Below, piece by piece: positions 60,811-64,000 of a stretch of 64,000 nt of DNA (positions are counted from its first letter, which is position 1; every line of letters begins with the position of its first letter). The position numbers and the translations under genes are program-made. The DNA lies in contig NZ_CP014015.2 in the NCBI RefSeq assembly GCF_001559075.2, forward strand, positions 2,108,001-2,172,000, read 5' to 3'. Source of the stretch: Citrobacter amalonaticus (GTDB lineage: Bacteria > Pseudomonadota > Gammaproteobacteria > Enterobacterales > Enterobacteriaceae). A model generated the notes under the pieces. The model made no database searches. It was not told the DNA's origin and was given only the letters and a program-made list of their open reading frames with translations.

Positions 60811-61860
60811 TTATCCCGGTAATCGATTTTTCGGCCGCCCTGGGCCCAGTAATATTGCCAGTTTACTGCCGCCTGTTGTGGTCTCCATCCAGATTTTACA
60901 GACGCTGGTCAGGGGAACGGAGAGCAACATCCCCACCGGGCCGAGCAACCAGCCCCAAACCAGTAAAGAAAGAAACACCACCAGCGTCGACATGCCCAGG
61001 CGATGGCCCATCATGCGCGGTTCAACCATGTTGCCCAATACCATATGGACCACCAGGAACAGCGCCCCCACCAACACGCACTCATAAACGCCATTGAAAA
61101 GCAGCGCCTGAACCATTGGCGGAACAGCGGAAATCACCGAGCCAATATTGGGTACATAGTTCAGCAGGAACGCCAGCACCCCCCACATCAGGGCAAACTG
61201 AATGTTCATCAGCTCCAGTCCCAGCCAGACGATGAGTCCGGTCCACAGGCTGAGCAGCGTTTTTAACGCCAGATAGTGCGAAACGCCCTTCAGCGCCCGG
61301 TGCAGTCCGGCAATGTGGATTTGCGGGTTATGCAGCGCAAAACGCATTTTGTAAGGCACATGGCGGACCTCAAACAGCATGAAAACGACGGTCATCACCA
61401 ACAGAATGATGCTGGCCATCGCGCCTGACAGCCCGGTCATCAGCGTGGTGGTGAAGGTGACAATTTTGTCGGAGTCGATGCGTTGTAACATCCGTTCCGG
61501 AGACATGTGCAGATTTAAAAACGGCATCATCTCCTGCACATACAGCACTTTGCGCGTCAGTTCTTTGTTGTATTTCGGCAGCATGGCAATAAATTCATTA
61601 ACCGAGGCCGCCAGCACGCCAATCAGCGCGGTGAGCACGAACAGCATTACGACTACCACAATGGTGATCGCCACCGGGCGTTTCACTCCCCGACGGATAA
61701 ACCAGGTGACCAGTGGATTGAGGACAATGGCGAAAAAGAGCGCCAGCAACAGTTGCACAATGATATCTGCAGCGGCGTGGATCCCGGCGAGAATGACGAC
61801 CAGCGAGGCCAGTTTGAGCAGAATATGTAGACCGGCTTTGTCGGGCTGAGGGGTTGTCAT
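60811..61860 (-). CDS. yhhT: AI-2E-family inner-membrane protein YhhT
   Basis: The 349-residue protein has about eight hydrophobic helices and an ending stretch PVGMLLSVPLTSVCKIWM that marks the AI-2E transporter (PerM/TqsA) family. The sequence follows E. coli YhhT; its substrate is unknown. AGGA precedes the ATG. In K-12 it is adjacent to acpT, so the APE cluster lies exactly between the two. Confidence 0.93.
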   Translation of the reverse strand: MTTPQPDKAGLHILLKLASLVVILAGIHAAADIIVQLLLALFFAIVLNPLVTWFIRRGVKRPVAITIVVVVMLFVLTALIGVLAASVNEFIAMLPKYNKELTRKVLYVQEMMPFLNLHMSPERMLQRIDSDKIVTFTTTLMTGLSGAMASIILLVMTVVFMLFEVRHVPYKMRFALHNPQIHIAGLHRALKGVSHYLALKTLLSLWTGLIVWLGLELMNIQFALMWGVLAFLLNYVPNIGSVISAVPPMVQALLFNGVYECVLVGALFLVVHMVLGNMVEPRMMGHRLGMSTLVVFLSLLVWGWLLGPVGMLLSVPLTSVCKIWMETTTGGSKLAILLGPGRPKNRLPG

Positions 61861-61991
61861 GTTTACATCCTTTTTTGATTTTCATTAAGTGTAGCGGCTC
61901 GCTGGCTGCCGATATTCCTAATCTGGCTGCTGATTTTCCCGGCGTGGCGTGGTAGAAATGAAACATTGTTGTAAAAACGTGGTGATCCCCC

Positions 61992-63209
61992 ATGCCCGAA
62001 CCCGTCGCTGAACCGGCGCTTAATGGATTGCGCCTCAATCTGCGCATTGTTTCTGTTGTGATGTTCAACTGTGCCAGCTACCTGACCATCGGCCTGCCGC
62101 TCGCGGTTTTGCCCGGCTATGTGCATGATGTCATGGGCTTTAGCGCCTTCTGGGCGGGTCTGGTCATCAGCCTGCAATACTTCGCGACCTTACTCAGCCG
62201 CCCTCATGCCGGACGCTATGCGGATCTGCTCGGGCCAAAAAAGATTGTGGTTTTTGGCCTGTGCGGCTGTTTTCTCAGTGGGGCGGGCTATTTTCTGGCA
62301 GGAAGCGCCAGTAGCTGGCCGGTCGTCAGTTTATTGCTGCTCTGTCTGGGGCGTGTGATCCTGGGGATTGGACAGAGCTTCGCCGGGACCGGCTCGACGC
62401 TATGGGGTGTGGGCGTGGTGGGCTCGTTGCATATCGGGCGGGTGATCTCCTGGAACGGCATTGTGACCTACGGGGCGATGGCGGTCGGCGCGCCGCTCGG
62501 CGTGCTGTTTTACAGCTGGGGCGGGCTACAGGGATTAGCGCTGATTATCATGGGGATCGCGTTGCTGGCCATTTTGTTGGCGATTCCGCGCCCTGCGGTG
62601 AAAGCGAGCAAAGGGAAGCCTTTGCCGTTTCGTGCGGTGCTTGGACGCGTCTGGCTATACGGAATGGCGCTGGCGCTGGCCTCGGCAGGTTTCGGGGTGA
62701 TCGCCACCTTTATCACCCTGTTCTATGACGCCAAAGGCTGGGACGGCGCGGCATTTGCGCTCACCCTGTTTAGCTGTGCGTTTATCGGTACGCGTCTGTT
62801 GTTTCCGAACGGCATCAACCGCCTGGGCGGTCTGAATGTGGCGATGATCTGCTTTAGCGTTGAGATTGTCGGACTGTTGATGGTGGGCGTGGCGATGGTG
62901 CCGTGGATGGCAAAAATCGGCGTACTGCTGACAGGAATGGGGTTTTCGCTGGTCTTCCCGGCGCTTGGCGTGGTAGCGGTAAAAGCGGTGCCGCAGCAGA
63001 ATCAGGGCTCGGCGCTGGCGACCTATACGGTGTTTATGGATCTGTCACTGGGGGTGACGGGACCGTTGGCTGGGCTGGTGATGAGTTGGGCGGGGGTTCC
63101 GGTCATTTACCTGGCGGCGGCAGGGCTGGTGGCGGTTGCGCTGCTGTTAACCTGGCGGTTAAAAAAACGGCCTCTGCAGGAATCGCCAGAGGCCGTCTCA
63201 TCATCCTGA
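61992..63209 (+). CDS. yhhS: MFS transporter YhhS
   Basis: The 405-residue protein is a twelve-helix MFS member with the loop GRYADLLGPKKI between helices 2 and 3, and matches E. coli YhhS throughout. E. coli YhhS has been linked to arabinose efflux and glyphosate tolerance by overexpression; its natural substrate is unknown. The 3' end includes the dcrB terminator hairpin. Confidence 0.93.
   Translation: MPEPVAEPALNGLRLNLRIVSVVMFNCASYLTIGLPLAVLPGYVHDVMGFSAFWAGLVISLQYFATLLSRPHAGRYADLLGPKKIVVFGLCGCFLSGAGYFLAGSASSWPVVSLLLLCLGRVILGIGQSFAGTGSTLWGVGVVGSLHIGRVISWNGIVTYGAMAVGAPLGVLFYSWGGLQGLALIIMGIALLAILLAIPRPAVKASKGKPLPFRAVLGRVWLYGMALALASAGFGVIATFITLFYDAKGWDGAAFALTLFSCAFIGTRLLFPNGINRLGGLNVAMICFSVEIVGLLMVGVAMVPWMAKIGVLLTGMGFSLVFPALGVVAVKAVPQQNQGSALATYTVFMDLSLGVTGPLAGLVMSWAGVPVIYLAAAGLVAVALLLTWRLKKRPLQESPEAVSSS
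63161..63196 (-). terminator. dcrB terminator embedded in the 3' end of yhhS
   Basis: A perfect 10-bp stem, ACGGCCTCTG with CAGAGGCCGT (63167-63176 and 63187-63196), is followed on the minus strand by seven T. It lies in the last codons of yhhS and 17 bases past the dcrB stop. Confidence 0.88.
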
Positions 63210-63212
63210 TGG

Positions 63213-63770
63213 TTACTGAATAACCAGCGTATTAATGATGTTTTCAGCGGCCGTTTGCGCTTTCTGCTGGTCGTCCGCTGGCAGTGTAATTTGCAGAGTC
63301 AGCAGTTGGTTATCGACTTTACCCAGCACCACAGAAGAGTAAGCCGTCTGGCCTTTCGCCGAGATGATGCTGTCTAACTGTTGCAGCGTGTGACCTTTCA
63401 GCTCGATGGATTTGTTGGTCACCACCTGCAACTGCGGGTCACGGCTGCGCTGCTGATCTTCAAGGCGTTTTGCCAGCACAGACAGCTCTTCGTTGGTGTT
63501 ATCGCCGACGATAACAATCACCGCTTTCTGGCCGGTCGCGTCAGAGTAGACGTGCATATTGTTGGCCTGCGTACCCAGCTTGCCGCTCTGATCGGTCATA
63601 TCTGCCGGCAGTGAGAAACTCAGTTTGCCATCCAGCAGAGAAACCGGCTGACCGGTTGCGTTGCTTTCTGCCGCCGTGCCTTCTGCCGGCGCTTTTGTAT
63701 CACTATTATCACAGGCCGCCAGCCCCATAACCAGCAGGCCAATACCGACATATTTAACCAGATTACGCAT
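63213..63770 (-). CDS. dcrB: Lipoprotein DcrB
   Basis: The 185-residue protein has a lipoprotein signal (VGIGLLVMGLAAC, with the acylated Cys followed by Asp-Asn), then a charged linker and a compact C-terminal domain. Asp right after Cys would favour inner-membrane retention. E. coli DcrB is needed for phage C1 and C6 adsorption or injection and interacts genetically with lipoprotein maturation. It is convergent with yhhS. AAGGAAG lies before the ATG. Confidence 0.95.
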   Translation of the reverse strand: MRNLVKYVGIGLLVMGLAACDNSDTKAPAEGTAAESNATGQPVSLLDGKLSFSLPADMTDQSGKLGTQANNMHVYSDATGQKAVIVIVGDNTNEELSVLAKRLEDQQRSRDPQLQVVTNKSIELKGHTLQQLDSIISAKGQTAYSSVVLGKVDNQLLTLQITLPADDQQKAQTAAENIINTLVIQ

Positions 63771-63847
63771 TGACTTCTTCCTTTCGATAAACGGCCATAA
63801 CGGCGCATCTGTTCATCTTATCACAACCCGGAAAAGGAACCTTTAGC

Positions 63848-64000
63848 TCAACTTGTCTGCATGACCGGGATTTCAGATTTATCTGCCAGTTTTTTCAGCA
63901 ACATATTCAGCAATACGCCATACATCGGCAGGAAGAACAGGATGCTGATCAGCACTTTGAAACAGTAATCGACGATGGCGATTTCCATCCAGTGCTCGGC
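63848..64000 (-). CDS. yhhQ: Queuosine precursor transporter YhhQ, C-terminal part (partial)
   Basis: The last 50 residues are in the window: a hydrophobic helix (VLISILFFLPMYGVLLNMLL) and a basic tail ending in TS, matching the E. coli YhhQ C-terminus (DUF165/PF02592). YhhQ takes up preQ0 and preQ1. The rest lies beyond the right edge. Confidence 0.88.
   Translation of the reverse strand, partial: AEHWMEIAIVDYCFKVLISILFFLPMYGVLLNMLLKKLADKSEIPVMQTS

Overview
The window is chromosomal DNA of an enterobacterium close to Escherichia, Citrobacter and Salmonella. Nearly every gene matches an E. coli K-12 gene of the yhjK-to-yhhQ arc in sequence and order. Three things point away from E. coli K-12: the block between treF and gor is short and lacks the acid-fitness genes and yhjA; an aryl-polyene (APE) cluster lies between acpT and yhhT; and several small accessory loci are present. 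The nik operon with nikR argues against Salmonella. Citrobacter is the best guess, by inference from memory only. No rRNA, tRNA, CRISPR array, prophage or insertion sequence was seen.

Layout. 1-8 kb: end of cellulose export gene bcsC, c-di-GMP phosphodiesterase-family gene pdeK, dctA, the degenerate peptidase-like yhjJ, kdgK (with a KdgR box) and pdeH (with a flagellar sigma-28 promoter). 8-14 kb: yhjG (AsmA-like), yhjE, yhjD, and the LysR gene yhjC divergent from a short-chain dehydrogenase. 15-20 kb: yhjB, a GNAT acetyltransferase, a large membrane protein of a HEPN-type family, treF and a small secreted Arg/Asp-rich protein. 20-34 kb: gor, rlmJ, the heat-shock pair prlC-rsmJ with an ERIC-like element between, a flavoprotein oxidoreductase divergent from an Rrf2 Fe-S regulator, dtpB, uspA, uspB, pitA and yhiN. 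34-39 kb: yhiI-rbbA-yhhJ, overlapping genes preceded by a possible leader-peptide attenuator. 39-45 kb: nikABCDE-nikR with a perfect-half-site NikR operator. 45-60 kb: acpT and the complete APE cluster, all on the minus strand. 60-64 kb: yhhT, yhhS, dcrB and the end of yhhQ.

How they work together. pdeK and pdeH flank a region next to the cellulose operon, so c-di-GMP turnover, motility and matrix export are linked here. In the APE block, AcpT probably adds phosphopantetheine to the two carrier proteins ApeE and ApeF. ApeH loads the aryl starter; ApeO/ApeC and ApeR condense; ApeQ reduces; ApeI/ApeP dehydrate; ApeB methylates; ApeD, ApeJ and ApeK transfer or release the acyl chain; ApeL, ApeM and ApeN handle export to the outer membrane. 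Most of these genes overlap by ATGA junctions, so they look like one translationally coupled operon.

The less described parts are the HEPN-type membrane protein, the RsrR-like regulator and flavoprotein pair, the His-rich leader ORF with an attenuator before yhiI, and a REP element read in frame inside the ApeN signal peptide.
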